Source: Pterobdella sp. o SKG-2022 (Eukaryota > Annelida > Clitellata > Hirudinida > Piscicolidae). Taken from it: a DNA stretch of 64,000 nucleotides. Position 1 is the first letter of the stretch. The number at the start of each line of letters is the position of its first letter. The stretch is from NCBI GenBank assembly GCA_964035795.1, contig OZ038324.1, positions 2,994,908 to 3,058,907 of the forward strand, in the 5' to 3' direction. The notes below the pieces were generated by a model. It did not search any database. It was not told the origin of the DNA and saw only the letters and a program-made list of their open reading frames with translations. Below are positions 45,995 to 57,991 of this stretch, in pieces. The translations under genes and the position numbers were made by a program.

Positions 45995-48900
45995 ATGGTC
46001 GCTAAAATGTGCGCCATCACAAATATTATTTCCGAAATTGATGGTATTCAGACAGCGCTCAGCACCTTACGTAGCAATGTCTTAGACTTTTTAAAGTCTG
46101 AGGAACCCTCGGTTCCCAAAAAAAGAGGGCGAAAACCGAAGACGACTACATCTTCAACATCTCAATCAGCAATCCATACTTCCTCGACCACTTTATCTTT
46201 GTCTTTCTGTTCGACCATTCCATCTCTTTCAATTACTTCTTCTTCTACCTTTCTTCCAGCTACCACCTTTTTCTCAACTAGCTCATCTTCAACCACCTCT
46301 TTGACTAGTTCAACTTCAACCACCTCTTCGACTAGTTCATCTTCAGCCACCTCTTCGACTAGTTCATCTCCTATTACTACTTCATCTTTATCAAACCTCA
46401 GCTTTAACAACTTCTTCAACTTCATCTACAAGCAAGACATCTTCAACCTCTTCACTTTCTGCTTCTACAACCACTTCATCTCTTAGTTCAATTAATAATT
46501 TTCCATTATTAATTTTCCTAGAATCATTCACACCAACCAATTCAACCACATCTTCTTACTACTAACTCATCTCAACCTACTTACAGCACTATTGTCAAAT
46601 CAAAAAACATGCACACCCTCTCTCATCCATCCACTAACAAAATTTCACACTCACTCCTCCCCATCCAACACAAAATCCCTTCTATTAAAAAAATCCCACC
46701 CATTATTAAATATTCCACCAAACTTATCTCAACCACAGGTGAGACTTCTAGTGAATTGTACAAGAGATTGGTTTCGTCCATCAACTTTTCACAACAAGCC
46801 TTTAAAGCTTTTTCTAAGCATGTTCGAGAGTACTGATGCTGTTGTCTGGGAAGCTGACTCTGTTGATTCACTCAAGGATGCCAAACTTTTCCTTTCTTTT
46901 CTTTCCAGCATACGCCTCCACGACCCAGTTCTTTTGAATCCAACAATTACCGTCTTGGGTCTACCGACATGACTTACTAATGAGGAACTTGAAACCTCTT
47001 TCAATTTCCTCTTTCCATCTGTTGATCCCAGCCCTTTCCGTGCCTTTAGGCACAGGCTCAACGCACGAAACCCTTCTACTCGTGACTGGCTTATCCAAGT
47101 TCCAAGCAATGTTTTTCCCATGCTGAACAAGTCATGACCACGTTACAACATTCTTCTCTTGTCCCCATTATAGACAACAAGTGCGACTCAAGATGGGACG
47201 TACGGCTTGGGAATGACGGTCAGCCTCTCATCCTAAAGTCCACAACGTACCTTTGTCTACTAAATGCGCTCTCCTCAATCCTAGGTCTACTCGTAGTAAA
47301 TCTTCTATTATACTCGATACTATCCTTTCTCTTAAACTTGAAAATATTGCTTTGACGGAAACTTGAATTTCTGAAAACGCAGACAACGTCACAAAATATG
47401 ACATAGTGCCTCATGGCTTTCATGTCTTGCACTCACACCGACCCATTGGTAAACGAGGTGGAGGTATTTCTGTAATTTCCAGAAACTCCATTAGATTGGA
47501 TGCCATTAAATCCCCGTTCCACTCTTCTTTTGAATCATTGACAGCCAAAGTGTCATTTTCGTCACACTGTTTCTATCGGTGATCTACCGTCTTCCAAACA
47601 CCGGCAATTTTATCTGCGAGCTCACGTCTTATTTCTATTTCCTTTATTCTCTTTCTTCAAATTTTTTATTGGCTGGTGATTTAACACCCCAAATTGTACA
47701 TCTCATGACAACCCGCTTAGTGCTCTTTTACGTGAACTCGAGCTGGCCCAGCACATAGACTTCCCCACCCACAGACTTGGTAACATCCTTGACCTCATCA
47801 TTACTCCAAAACCTTACAGTCATCTCATACAAGAAATCGGCAGAGAAACCTTTGACTCCGATCACTATCTTATTTAATGCAGTCTCAACCTCGCTCCTCC
47901 TCCCCTTCGCCCTCGCATTGTAATTTCCCGCTCCTTTAAAAACTTTGATGATGCTGTTTTCGAGAAAGATCTCAGACATATCAATAATACACTAACTAAC
48001 CTTTTTGATGTTCCAGTTGAAGAGTTTTTTACAATAATGAACAACTCCTTTCAATCACTTATCGACCACCATGCCTCTTTTCGCACCCACATCTTTCGCC
48101 CCAGCAGTCACTCCCATAACAAGCTATCCACTGACGCCATTGCCGCCAAAGAAAAAGACGAAAACTTGAGAGAAAAATTTCCTTATTGTTAAGATCATCC
48201 AAGCCTGTTCCAGCCAGTCTTTTTGCTGCCCTCAAGGAATCTTGTAAGACTGCTCGTGCTCTCATTTTTAAATCCCGTGCTGATTATTTTAACAACATGC
48301 TTGCACCTGTCAAACCAAACTCGAAAGTTTTTTGGAAAACTGCCAACTCCATCCTACATAGATCTACTCCTTCTCCGCCACGCAGCTCTTCAGAAGCTAT
48401 CAATCTTGTGAATACCTTTAGTAGCTTTTTTAAAGAGAAAATCGCTCTTATTCACAAATCTTTGCCAACGTCCATTTTGCGCTGCACAGACCTTATTCTA
48501 CCAGATAATCGAACACCACTCTCTTATTTTTCATTTGTCAGTATTGAAGAAGTGAGTAGGCTAATTCGCTCTTTACCCAACAAATCTTCTCTATTAGACT
48601 TAATCCCCACATCCACTTTAAAACGCTTTTCTCACCTTTTTGCTCCAATAATTTCCAAACTTACCAACTTGTCTTTTTCACAAACAATATTCTCCGCCTC
48701 CTTTAAAACAGCACAAGTTCTCCCTTTGCTTAAGAAAGGCAATTTGGACCCTACCATTCCTTCGAACTACTGCCCTATTTCTAACTTGAGCATCATTTCA
48801 AAAATTATTGAAAGATTCGTTCATTCCAGAATAACTTCTCACGTTTCATCATCTCCTAATTTTAATCTTTTCCAATCAGCACATCGCAAGCACCACTCAA

Positions 48901-50165
48901 CAGAAACCACATCCTTACGCATCACTGACAGTCTTCGCATCATCTGCGCTACTGGACATGAGGCCGTTTTGGTTTTGCTAGACCTTTCTGTTGCTTTTGA
49001 CACTCTCAATCACATAGCTTAATTGATATTTTGAATAGACACTTCAATATTTCTGTTCTCGCTCTTTCTTGGTTTCGCTCTTACCTCTCTCAACGTTCTC
49101 AGTTCGTTAAAATGGACAATTTCTCTTCTTCTCTTACATCACTCAACTCAGGCGTGCTGCAGGGCTCTGTTCTGAGACCAATCCTCTTCTCTCTTTATAC
49201 ATCACCCATGTATAGCCATATTGTACAGCACGACTTGCTTTTTCACCATTTCGCTGATGACATCACTCTTTTCACCGGAGTCTCTCACCCAGATCCTAAC
49301 CCCACTCTCCTTAAATTAGCCATTTTTCTTTTCGCTCTAAAATCTTGGTTTTCCTAAAACCAACTGAAACTAAACCCTAGAGTGAGGTGATGTTTGTCAG
49401 CAGCTCTCGTCTTTTAGCAAAATACAATCTCCCTTCTGTGGTAACCCTCGACGGCACCACACTTCCTTTATCTTTCAAACTCAAAATCTTAGGTGTCACT
49501 CTAGATTCAAATTTGAACTTTGCTTACTTTATTTCTCAAATAATGTAATCTTCCAATTTCCACATCTATGCCATAAAGCAAGTACACAAATTCATACCTC
49601 TTGCCATTGCTAATGCACTCTATCTCACTAGTTCTTTCCAGATTGGATTACTGTAATTCTCTCCTTTGCAGGCAGCCAAACTATCTTTTATACAAACTTC
49701 AAGCCCTCCAAAACCATGCGGCCAAAAAGGTTCTTCAAGCTGATTATTTCAGTTTTTCCAGCGACTGTCTTGATCATTTGCACTGGCTACTTGTCTCCCA
49801 AAGATGCAAGTTTAAATTACTTTGGCTCATTTCTTGCGCTTTCAAGCTTGAACAACCTGCTTATATTTTGATCTTTTCTCTATTAGACACACACGTCAAC
49901 CACTCAGATTCTTCCACTCTGGTTTCCAGCTTCATTGACCTGTTTTTACAAGCTTGTTTACTAGTCGCTCTTTCTCTCACCAGGCTCCACGTCTGTGAAA
50001 TTCACTTCCTTCTAATTTGCGCTCATCACCTTCTCTCATGAACTTTAGCAAACTTTTGAAAACTCACTTATACCATAAACATCCCCAGTCATAATCTCTT
50101 ACAAACCTAGAGCGCCTCTGAAGCAATATTGAATTGATAACTGTGCGCTATAAAAATCTTAATAA
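45995..50165 (+). mobile_element. CR1/L2-like LINE, about 4.2 kb, ORF1 and ORF2 decayed
   Basis: The first frame (45995-46485) starts with a short helical segment, then the AT-hook-like KKRGRKPK, then a long Ser/Thr-rich tract. The second region carries an APE endonuclease in broken frames (LENIALTETWISENADN, RPIGKRGGGISVIS, IYRLPNTGNF, LLAGDFNTPNCTSHD after one frame correction) and then a long intact stretch of reverse transcriptase at 48186-49020 (LPLLKKGNLDPTIPSNYCPI, then VLLDLSVAFDTLNH). After a stop come LQGSVLRPILFSLYTSPM and HHFADDITLFTG (FADD box). The C terminus reads SRLDYCNSLLCRQPNYLLYK. The 3' end is GTGCGCTATAAAAATC with an AATAATAATA tail. A truncated 3' copy lies at 32890-33043. 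Confidence 0.9.
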
Positions 50166-51234
50166 TAATACTAATTTGTAGCCATACAAGATATAAGAAT
50201 GGTAAGTGAGGTTTGGTGTCTTGGACGAAATCAATTGAATATTTTGAAGCAAAAAAAGCAAAAAAGTGACGGTGAAGGCGGTTTGTGGAATTAAGTTATC
50301 AGATAGATTTAGTAGTGAAGATGTGTACATTTGTAAGTTGGGCTTTTGAGTAACTGAAGCTAGCGGCCTAAGATTTTTTGATCGTGTAATCAAAAGGGAT
50401 TAAATGAATGTAAAAAAATTCAATTTTCAAATAAATGAATTTGAAAAAATGGCAAACTAAAGGGTAAATGAAAGGATATAATAGTATCAGAAATTACTAG
50501 TTGGTTTAAAAGAAAAGGATTCTTCAGCAAAGAAAAAATGTAGCAAAATGTGATTCACATGAAATAAATATGAACACCCTAAAGTTGGATTTGAATTATT
50601 ATAGGTTAAACTGCACCGAAGATAGCATCTCCAAATTGAGACTGTTTTTCTCTTATAACCTGGATAACAGTCGATTTTAGTAGCAGGTATCAAAAAACTA
50701 ATATTCTGATAGCGTTGTTTTTTGGCTTGGCGTATGATCCTTTTTTATCGATAATGGCAAGGCAAACTGCTCAAGAGTGGGATCGGCGGATTTTGAATTG
50801 GATAATTTCCAGTTGAACATTAGTTCAAATTGGCAATCTATGGAAACTTGTCACAAATGAATGGCTTTTTGTATAAATTACTCTATTATAGTAGCTGTCA
50901 ACCCCAGTTACTAGAGTTAACAGCAGTCAGCCTAGATTATTGATATTATTAGAGTAATTAATTAAAAATTGGATTAATTAGTTAAACATTAATAATTTTA
51001 TTATTATTAAAATTGCTATTTATTCTGTTTTTATTGTTATTATGAGCAACCCACCTTGCAGCAGCAGCACAGACAACATCAATACCACGCAGACCTTGGT
51101 CATCATCTTTGAGCTTCTATCAATAAAATCATTCATTATTTTTATGATTTCCAATTTTAATAATTATTACTATTATCAATTTTTTCTTATCATATTTATT
51201 ATTAATTTTTTTCATTATTATTGTAATATCTCTC
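50166..51234. other. AT-rich stretch without recognised genes
   Basis: No coding or mobile signature that I can name; ends in ATT-rich DNA. Confidence 0.45.
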
Positions 51235-51307
51235 GGCCCGCATAGCTCAGCTGATAGAGCATTAGACTAATTATCTAAAGTAACGGAATTCTATCCCGCG
51301 TGGGCCG
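51235..51307 (+). pseudogene. tRNA-like pseudogene or SINE head
   Basis: 73 nt fold as a tRNA cloverleaf: acceptor GGCCCGC pairs with GTGGGCC, the D arm is TAGCTCAGCTGATAGAGCA, and the anticodon arm TTAGA/TCTAA holds the loop CTAATTA (anticodon AAT). It resembles the SINE heads, but the SINE body is absent downstream. The T loop is TTCTATC instead of TTCGATC, which damages the B box, so I do not call it a working tRNA gene. Confidence 0.6.
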
Positions 51308-51473
51308 ACAATTATATACACAAGGAGTAGTGCCCTGTGAAATATCTGTTAAGCTAACGAAACCCCAATATGGGGCGACTGAGAGTCAATCTAAAAAAAA
51401 ATGTTAATATCAATAATTCTATTTCTCAGTTTTATTATTGAATGATTATTATTTGTTGTTTTTATTATATAGT

Positions 51474-51705
51474 TATTGTATGAGAAACAAACACAAAGTA
51501 TTTATTAAACAAAAACACGAAGCTTTTCGAAAGTCGAACTTCATTATCAAGTGACTTTGTACAAACTCAATTCTGTTGACATGGTGAGACATTTAAATTC
51601 GATCTACTCAAAACCTTGAGACTTCGTTCAATAAATACTTCGTGTTTTTTTTCTTGTTATTGTGTTGGTGTTGTTGACCTTTGAATGTTTGTTTCTCATA
51701 CAATA
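51474..51705. repeat. Fold-back element bounded by a 20-bp perfect inverted repeat
   Basis: TATTGTATGAGAAACAAACA at 51474-51493 is repeated inversely without mismatch at 51686-51705. Inside are AAAAACACGAAG (51511-51522) and its complement CTTCGTGTTTTT (51638-51649), and AAGTATTTATT with its complement. The module CACGAAGCTTTTCGAAAG and CATTATCAAGTG matches the fold-back at 41939-42093. Confidence 0.8.
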
Positions 51706-52164
51706 TGCTATTGAGGTTCTTGATATAATCTTTATTAATTATTTCCTCATTGATCATTTATTTTAACCTAGTTATAACAAGTTTTGTTTTATTTTAGTTG
51801 GTCACTTAAACCTCATGCTTAAAGTTTTTCCGCTTCAAACATAAGGCTGCACTACTTCGATAAATGATAACTTCTACTAAAAAAATAAAATTGAACCTAA
51901 AATACTTTGCTTAATAAATAATTCAAAATAAAATTAACTATACAGAAATAAAAGTAATACTGACATCTTTGGTAGAACAAGATAGGAGGAGGACGTTGAA
52001 GTTCGAATCGTAAAAGTTCAAAGCAATATATATTCTTATTATTTTTGTTATTCATACATTATTATTGTTTTTTTTGAATAATTTGATTTCATTGATTTTT
52101 TTAATGAACCAAATAATAAAAATAATAATAATGAAAGAGAATAATAATAATTATTAATTAATTT
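51706..52164. other. AT-rich stretch without recognised genes
   Basis: AT-rich sequence with AAT-rich ends that merge into the following LINE tail. Nothing recognised. Confidence 0.4.
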
Positions 52165-52325
52165 TCAAAGGCGCTTGCGTAGTCAATTGAACTAAGGTAG
52201 GGGGATGCGGGTATATAGATGTGTTTTTAAACGCTTGTGAGTGTCTTTAAGAGAAGGTGGAGGACGCAGGTTGAGTGGAAGAGAAGTCCATAAATGAGAG
52301 ACGGTATGTAGAAAAGAGCGATAAT
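52165..52325 (-). mobile_element. LINE 3' end fragment (CR1/L2-like)
   Basis: The minus strand reads RSFLHTVSHLWTSLPLNLRP and then SLKDTHKRLKTHLY before a stop. This matches the C terminus of CR1/L2-type proteins (A.xLWNSLP..LR...S...FKxxLKTHLF). An AAT-rich tail follows. It is shorter than and different from the 50165 element. Confidence 0.75.
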
Positions 52326-52639
52326 AACAATAAAAATGATAATGAAACAAAATAATAACAATAATGTCAAAAACAATAAAAAAACACACGAAAATACAAT
52401 AAGAAACAAACATAATAAAATAGTTATTAACTTTGAGAAAGGATCAGGCTATTCTTAAGTACTTAATTATACACGAGAAACATTTTGTTTAATTATACAT
52501 TGAGCCTTTGAAAAAAATGAACAATGTTAACAAGAGTGAAGATGACAAATGGTGGTTGAAAAAAAAATGAAAATGATGACAACGATGTTGTTTGTGAGGG
52601 AATATCTCACCTTTAAGACCATATCATCATCACAAAACC

Positions 52640-53460
52640 ACTCATAAATAATATTAAACTTTCCAAACGTCAACACGGTTTTAGAAAATTGCACTCATCA
52701 ACAACAGCCACACACGCCAATAATAACATTATAACCAATAACTTCAACCAGAAAAAAACCACCTCAAAGAGAAATATTTACTGCAATAGACCTCTCTAAA
52801 GCCTACAATAATATATACATACACCTATTGATAGGGAAATACACCAAACTATCATCCTTCCAACAATTAGAAAGTTCCTTGTTAATTATCTTGAAGGAAA
52901 AACACTATAAACTGTAGATGCCAATGTTTTATGATAATGCTATACTTATCGAAAATTATAGCTTTTCTTTTAAATGAATGTATGAATCCTCAAGTGATGT
53001 TTTCAAAGTTTAATTTAAGCCTGTGCAATAATACCTTCTCGAAAATCATTAATATCAAACCTGGAGTTTTCAAGAAGGTTTTCTATCACCACCTCTATTC
53101 AATATTCACCTATCAGATATTCCTCTACCCAAAACCAACAACATCAATATCATCACTTATGCTGATAACATCACTATAACATGCTCGCACCACAACATTT
53201 CTACTCCAAAAAAACCATTTCAACCGTATTTAAACGATTTACATAGTTGTACTACAAAAAAAAAACTAACCATAAATACTAGCAAAAAAACAATTTCCTT
53301 ACTCACTTTTGACCCAATAGGATATAATCAAAGCATGTATGCAACCAATAATAACACGCTCATTCCTATTATCAAAAATCCAAAAACATCAGAACTAACA
53401 TTCAACCCTAGATTAAACTATGCCACCCACATCAATAAGTCTCCCCTAAAATCCTAGAAA
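52640..53460 (+). mobile_element. Decayed Jockey/I-like LINE reverse transcriptase
   Basis: Broken frames read LSKRQHGFRKLHSSTTATHA, FTAIDLSKAYNN, LFNIHLSDIPLPKTNNI, ITYADNITITCS (YADN in place of YADD) and PIIKNPKTSELTFNPRLNYA. These follow the order of a non-LTR reverse transcriptase. The segment 52918-53035 interrupts this order and contains a copy of the 44-bp dispersed repeat, so it may be a separate insertion. Confidence 0.75.
52918..52961. repeat. 44-bp dispersed repeat, copy 2
   Basis: Matches 13236-13279 at about 38 of 44 bases, same orientation. It lies where the surrounding LINE reading is interrupted. Confidence 0.55.
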
Positions 53461-54478
53461 ACACCTGATGCGTTTAAACTTCTTACGACGAAAAATGAGA
53501 AAAAAGTAAAAAAACTAGTGAATAAATATGCAAATATACATGTTCTGTTTTTTGCGATTCTAAAGCATGCATATATTTTTTTCTTCACAACTTATTATAA
53601 TTTCGTCAAATTCAGCTTTCCATACAAAATTAGTCAGTTCTCAAACCATAAAAAAACTACTTTTTATTAAAACTAAAAAACTTCGGATTTTGGTAAATTA
53701 AACTAAAAAAACACATAATATAATAATACTAAACATGTAAAAAAAAGAAATAATCAAAGAAATATCTGATACCAAGTCCCCTTCTAAAACAACACCAACA
53801 ACAAATAACCGTAATAAAGTAGCTAGTAACGCCTTTCATATGTGACAAAAAATCTAACATAATACCTTACTAACGGAACTAATCTTTAACGGATACTCAC
53901 AATAAATGCAGATTTTCCAAGTGACAAGTCAGAACGCGTGAAAGACTCTTTATAATGGCATAAGTAACCACCTGATGATCAGTATCAGTATCATTTTATT
54001 AAAGTCAGCATCTTTGTCTTTTCCTTACCACATGACCTAGCCATCTCAAATCCCTTGCCTCGCCACTTCAACAATCGTACTAAAGATGATGATGTATAAT
54101 ATTACTAAAAGGTTTTTCTAAATAGAAATTCAAATAATATCATTTTTTATTATTCAAAATTTGGAGGATAATTATTAGCAACAGTTTATGTAATCCTGTG
54201 TGTTTCTTGACAACAGGTTGGTGTGAATGTTATGGAAAGAAGTTTTTATTTTTAAAATTTTTGTTAAAAAACTAGTTTTTTAGGTAAAAAAAAGTATTAT
54301 TTGTTTGTTAGAGTATTATCCATCCAATTTTTCAACAAAAATGTTTTGTCCCAACCGGCGCATGACAGGTACTTCGCGATCACGCAAAAAGTATTGAATA
54401 GCTTTAGGCACCAATCATAGAACTCCAAAAAATTTTGAAAATACTGAAACAATCATTTTTATAAGTTTTATGAAAAAA
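53461..54478. other. AT-rich stretch upstream of SELENOS
   Basis: Weak residual LINE C-terminal sequence may extend to about 54090. No gene recognised. Confidence 0.4.
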
Positions 54479-54545
54479 AACTAACATTTATCAACTAAAA
54501 AAGCTTTTTGTACAATCCGTGAATATTTAAACATTATGATACATG
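54479..54545 (-). repeat. 67-bp dispersed repeat, copy 2
   Basis: Reverse complement of 32808-32874 at 63 of 67 bases. It lies about 170 bp upstream of the SELENOS start codon, so it could overlap its promoter. Confidence 0.75.
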
Positions 54546-54713
54546 AATATTTTCAAGAAAAAAAACTAACATTTTTCAAAGCCTATGATTGGTCCATTTT
54601 AAAACAGCTTTGTGCTGCTTGGAACTTCTTTACTGGCGCATGCGTAGGTTGGATATAAACAAGATTAGTGTTTACACGTATCTTATCTCCGATCTTAAAT
54701 AATTGTAACTAAG

Positions 54714-56025
54714 ATGAGAGATGTTTTAGATGAAGGCGATCGTCCGGAAGATTTTGTAAATAATGAATTGAAAAACCAAGATCCTTATATATTTTCATTC
54801 ATCGCTAACAATTGTGAGTTTTTCAGTTAATTTGATTTTGAAATTTAAAAAATATTTACAAATACACTTTTTACAGTATGGGGATTTCTTCAAATATACG
54901 GATGGGGATTGTTATTACTAGGAATTCTGGTTTTCTATTTAAAAAGTAAAATAAAACTAAACCGTCAACGCGATCCCGCAATTGAAGCAAAAAAATATGG
55001 TATTTTAAATTTATATATTTGAAACTTATTATATTATGAATTTAATACGTCATCTATGAAATAGTGAAAATAAACAATCTTAGAAAAAAACAAGAAAACT
55101 AAAAAAATTGCGTAAATATCATGTAAGATAGAAAAAAAATGATTTTTTACGATCTTTTGATCAAATAAAAATTCTTATTAAAACTGAAATTATTTTTCAT
55201 AAAGCTAATTTGTTTGAAATATTTTAATTCAACAATTCTACATTTTTCCAATGAATTATCACTAGACAACGAAGAAGTGAGACAAAAGCATGAAAAAATG
55301 GATTCAGCAAGATCTAGGATGCAAATGATTTATTCACAACAAGCAATGGATTTCATGGCTAAAAAGGAAAAAGTTTGTAGCATTTTAACTTTATTCAATA
55401 CTATGAAATTAAAGAGAAACTTATTCAGCTTATATAAATATATTTATACATTTATATATCTTATTAAATATAATTAAAAAAAACAAAGAAATTTGAACCC
55501 ACCCTTCTGAAGATGGAAGAAGAGGCAAAGAGGCTGAGGTTGGAGGAGTGGGAACGACACCAAGCTGGTCTTGGCTACAAGTCCAAATCACAACCCACTG
55601 TATGATCATACAACTTTTGTTTTTTTTTTCTGACTTTTTAATATGATAACAATGGTTTAAGATTTTTATTGTACCACTCAGAATCCACCCCAAAGTCCAT
55701 TAGAAAGGGCCAAGAAAAAGATTTATCAACCATGTAATAACTTACCTTATATTATTTTTACACTAAAAAATATAATTCATCAATAAATATAAAATATTTT
55801 ACAAACAATATATTGATTTAAAACATTTTATTCCTACGTAACACATATTCACAAAATAGTTAGATTACATATAATCATCAACACAAAAACCTTGAAAAAC
55901 ATCCACATACAACCACGCCATCAGACACAAACTCTGGTAATTCTGGCTTCAATCCCTTAATGGGCAATTGTTCAGGGAGGTCATATAGGCCGGTCAACAG
56001 AAGGCCTGGAGGAGGATGAGGTTAA
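54714..56025 (+). CDS. SELENOS: Selenoprotein S (VIMP), 6 exons, TGA read as selenocysteine
   Basis: ER membrane protein of the ER-associated degradation machinery that binds p97/VCP and derlins. Exons: 54714-54813, 54877-54999, 55266-55372, 55513-55599, 55682-55733 and 55925-56025. The coding length is 570 nt, or 189 residues with Sec at 188; human SELENOS is also 189 long with Sec at 188. A short lumenal N terminus precedes one membrane segment (WGFLQIYGWGLLLLGILVFY, about residues 35-54), a charged helical region (RSRMQMIYSQQAMDFMAKKE, then KMEEEAKRLRLEEWERHQAG), then GYKSKSQPT and a Gly/Arg tail GFNPLMGNCSGRSYRPVNRR ending PGGG-Sec-G. The in-frame TGA is 56017-56019, followed by GGT and TAA at 56023-56025. 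Splice phases agree at every junction. The short C-terminal exon would be missed by ordinary gene finders, which stop at TGA. Confidence 0.95.
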
Positions 56026-56270
56026 ACAGCCTAGTTTCCTAGCATCACCACTCGAGATACAATGATTGTATCAATAATATTATCCACGTTGTATTAAACG
56101 AGTTTTCGGTGGTGGTTTATTTTGTGTGGACACATTCCAAACTTGGTGGGGAGAAGTGGTGGTGCTGGATCTAGGCTGGTTGAGTCTCTTTTTTCACTGT
56201 CCATGTAATCATTTGTCGCAAATGTTATTACCGGGTGGTTTTTTTTATTAAACTATTGTGAGGGTGTACG

Positions 56271-56334
56271 GTGGGTGGCTCGATGACGTAGGTGGGTCAA
56301 ACTAATGCACCCATCAACTGATGTTTCCATCTGA
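56271..56334 (+). promoter_or_regulatory. SECIS element in the SELENOS 3' UTR
   Basis: It has all core parts of a eukaryotic SECIS. The 5' quartet strand is ATGA (56283-56286) and the 3' strand TGAT (56319-56322). Helix II pairs 56288-56297 with 56309-56318 (nine of ten pairs including one G-U, with one A-A mismatch). Unpaired AAA at 56299-56301 lies in an 11-nt apical loop. Helix I pairs GGTGG (56274-56278) with CCATC (56327-56331) across a short internal loop. It lies about 250 nt after the stop codon and is the partner needed to decode the TGA at 56017. Confidence 0.9.
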
Positions 56335-57991
56335 ATCGACGTTTCTCGCCATAGTTACATATTATTTATTTTTTGACAACATTAATATCATATTTATATC
56401 TGAAAACTTATTTATGGTCAACAAAATTGTATCATTTGCTTAAGATATGATGTGACAAATGGAAAATTTTTAGCCATTTATTGAACTCATTCAATAACAT
56501 ACATAACACGCTTATTAAACATCAATAAATGATGAAATAAAAGTCGTGGTAAGTTTAAATAGCAAATTTGGAATATAAATGGACTATGTTAAGCTCGAAA
56601 AAAGTTGCAAACACGCGTTGAGATATGCTGAAAATGTAATTTCGATGGCACAAACTCAAGATAAGTTGTCAAATTTGGAAGTTGTCAAAAGTTGCTGAAA
56701 TATCAAATGTAGTGTTAATAAAATGGCGAGTATGAAAATAATCTTTCGACGAGATGGCAACATCGAGTGTGGAAGCATTCAGTCACGTCGTTCATAAATA
56801 TCATAATTTAAAAACAAAAAAATTCTAGACTAGGCATATAATGATTAAAAGCTAATGAAAAGGACAAGAAAGCATGAATGATCTAAATGCAAACTTAAAT
56901 GCGACGAGAAGGTAAGCAACAAAAGCATTGGAAATGTGTACAGGTGGTGATGGTGCGTGATTGTGTAGCAATAAAATCAAGATAAGTTAAAATCAATATC
57001 AACTTAATCATTGTGATAAGGGAATTCCAAAAGGTCCAAATGATCTGAGGCAATACGCCATAAAACGAAGCGGAAAAGTTGTAAAAATGACAATAAAACT
57101 CGACGAAGACAAAGATTAAATATGGTGAAGAAGACTAGTGCCAATAACTAAGTTGAACGTGAAGAGATGTGTTAAATGAGAACTAAACGGGCGATAAGAT
57201 ACATCAAAATAATGTATACTTTATGGCATAAGCGGCTATAACGTGTAAGACATACTCAAGCAAATAAAGGCAATTCAATAACGGTCAACAGAGCTCAAAT
57301 ATAATCGAGCAAGATTAATATTGAAATTTATGAAGGTTAACACTGAAATTCACCATGCATATAACTCTTAAAAGCATTGACTATTCGCATAATATATGGG
57401 AGCATTATACTTATGAATTCACATATCGTCCAATGTCATGTACCACACCTACCCATTATAACCTACATGCTAACATAAAAAGCAATCGAAAATAGCGAAT
57501 GTTTCAATAATGTTAATATAAAAATATACTGCTCACTGCACTCTTCATACTAAATACTATTTCATTCTAATTTCCATAATTTATAAAATAACTGAATCTT
57601 GTTTGGAATAAGGTACAAAATCTCAAAGATGAATCCATTTTTGTAATGCTATAAATTCGTGACACTAATATTCTTTGAAAACCATCTTGAATTGATCTTA
57701 AAAACTCACAATCACAATGAATAGCATATCTTCAAACACATATCAAAATTAGTAAAAAATACCTCTACTTCCATAACTGATAGAATTCAAAATCCATACC
57801 CGCTGACACAAGTAACATACAAAAACCCAGACCCAACTAACAAATAATATTTCAAATTCACACACACACAATACTTACTAACCCCCCAAACAAAGTAACA
57901 GCCTCAACCCCACAACACCTACCATTCTAATAAAGCGACGGTCTCAGTCTCGCACTAACCCCCCTTCCCCCTCACAATTCAACCCCACACC
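56335..57991. other. Intergenic DNA and LLGL 3' flank
   Basis: Contains the ends of the two convergent transcripts (SELENOS and LLGL). No additional gene is seen. The last 200 bp before 57992 are C-rich on the + strand, unlike the rest. Confidence 0.5.

Noticed and set aside
51510..51530. Hammerhead ribozyme in the fold-back element
   Set aside because: A CGAAAG core-like word is present, but I could not find the CTGANGA strand in the right place; a covariance search would be needed.
54714..56025. SELENOS as a truncated pseudogene ending at TGA
   Set aside because: The TGA is at the exact selenocysteine position, followed by Gly and a stop, and a SECIS is present; all splice sites and frames are intact.
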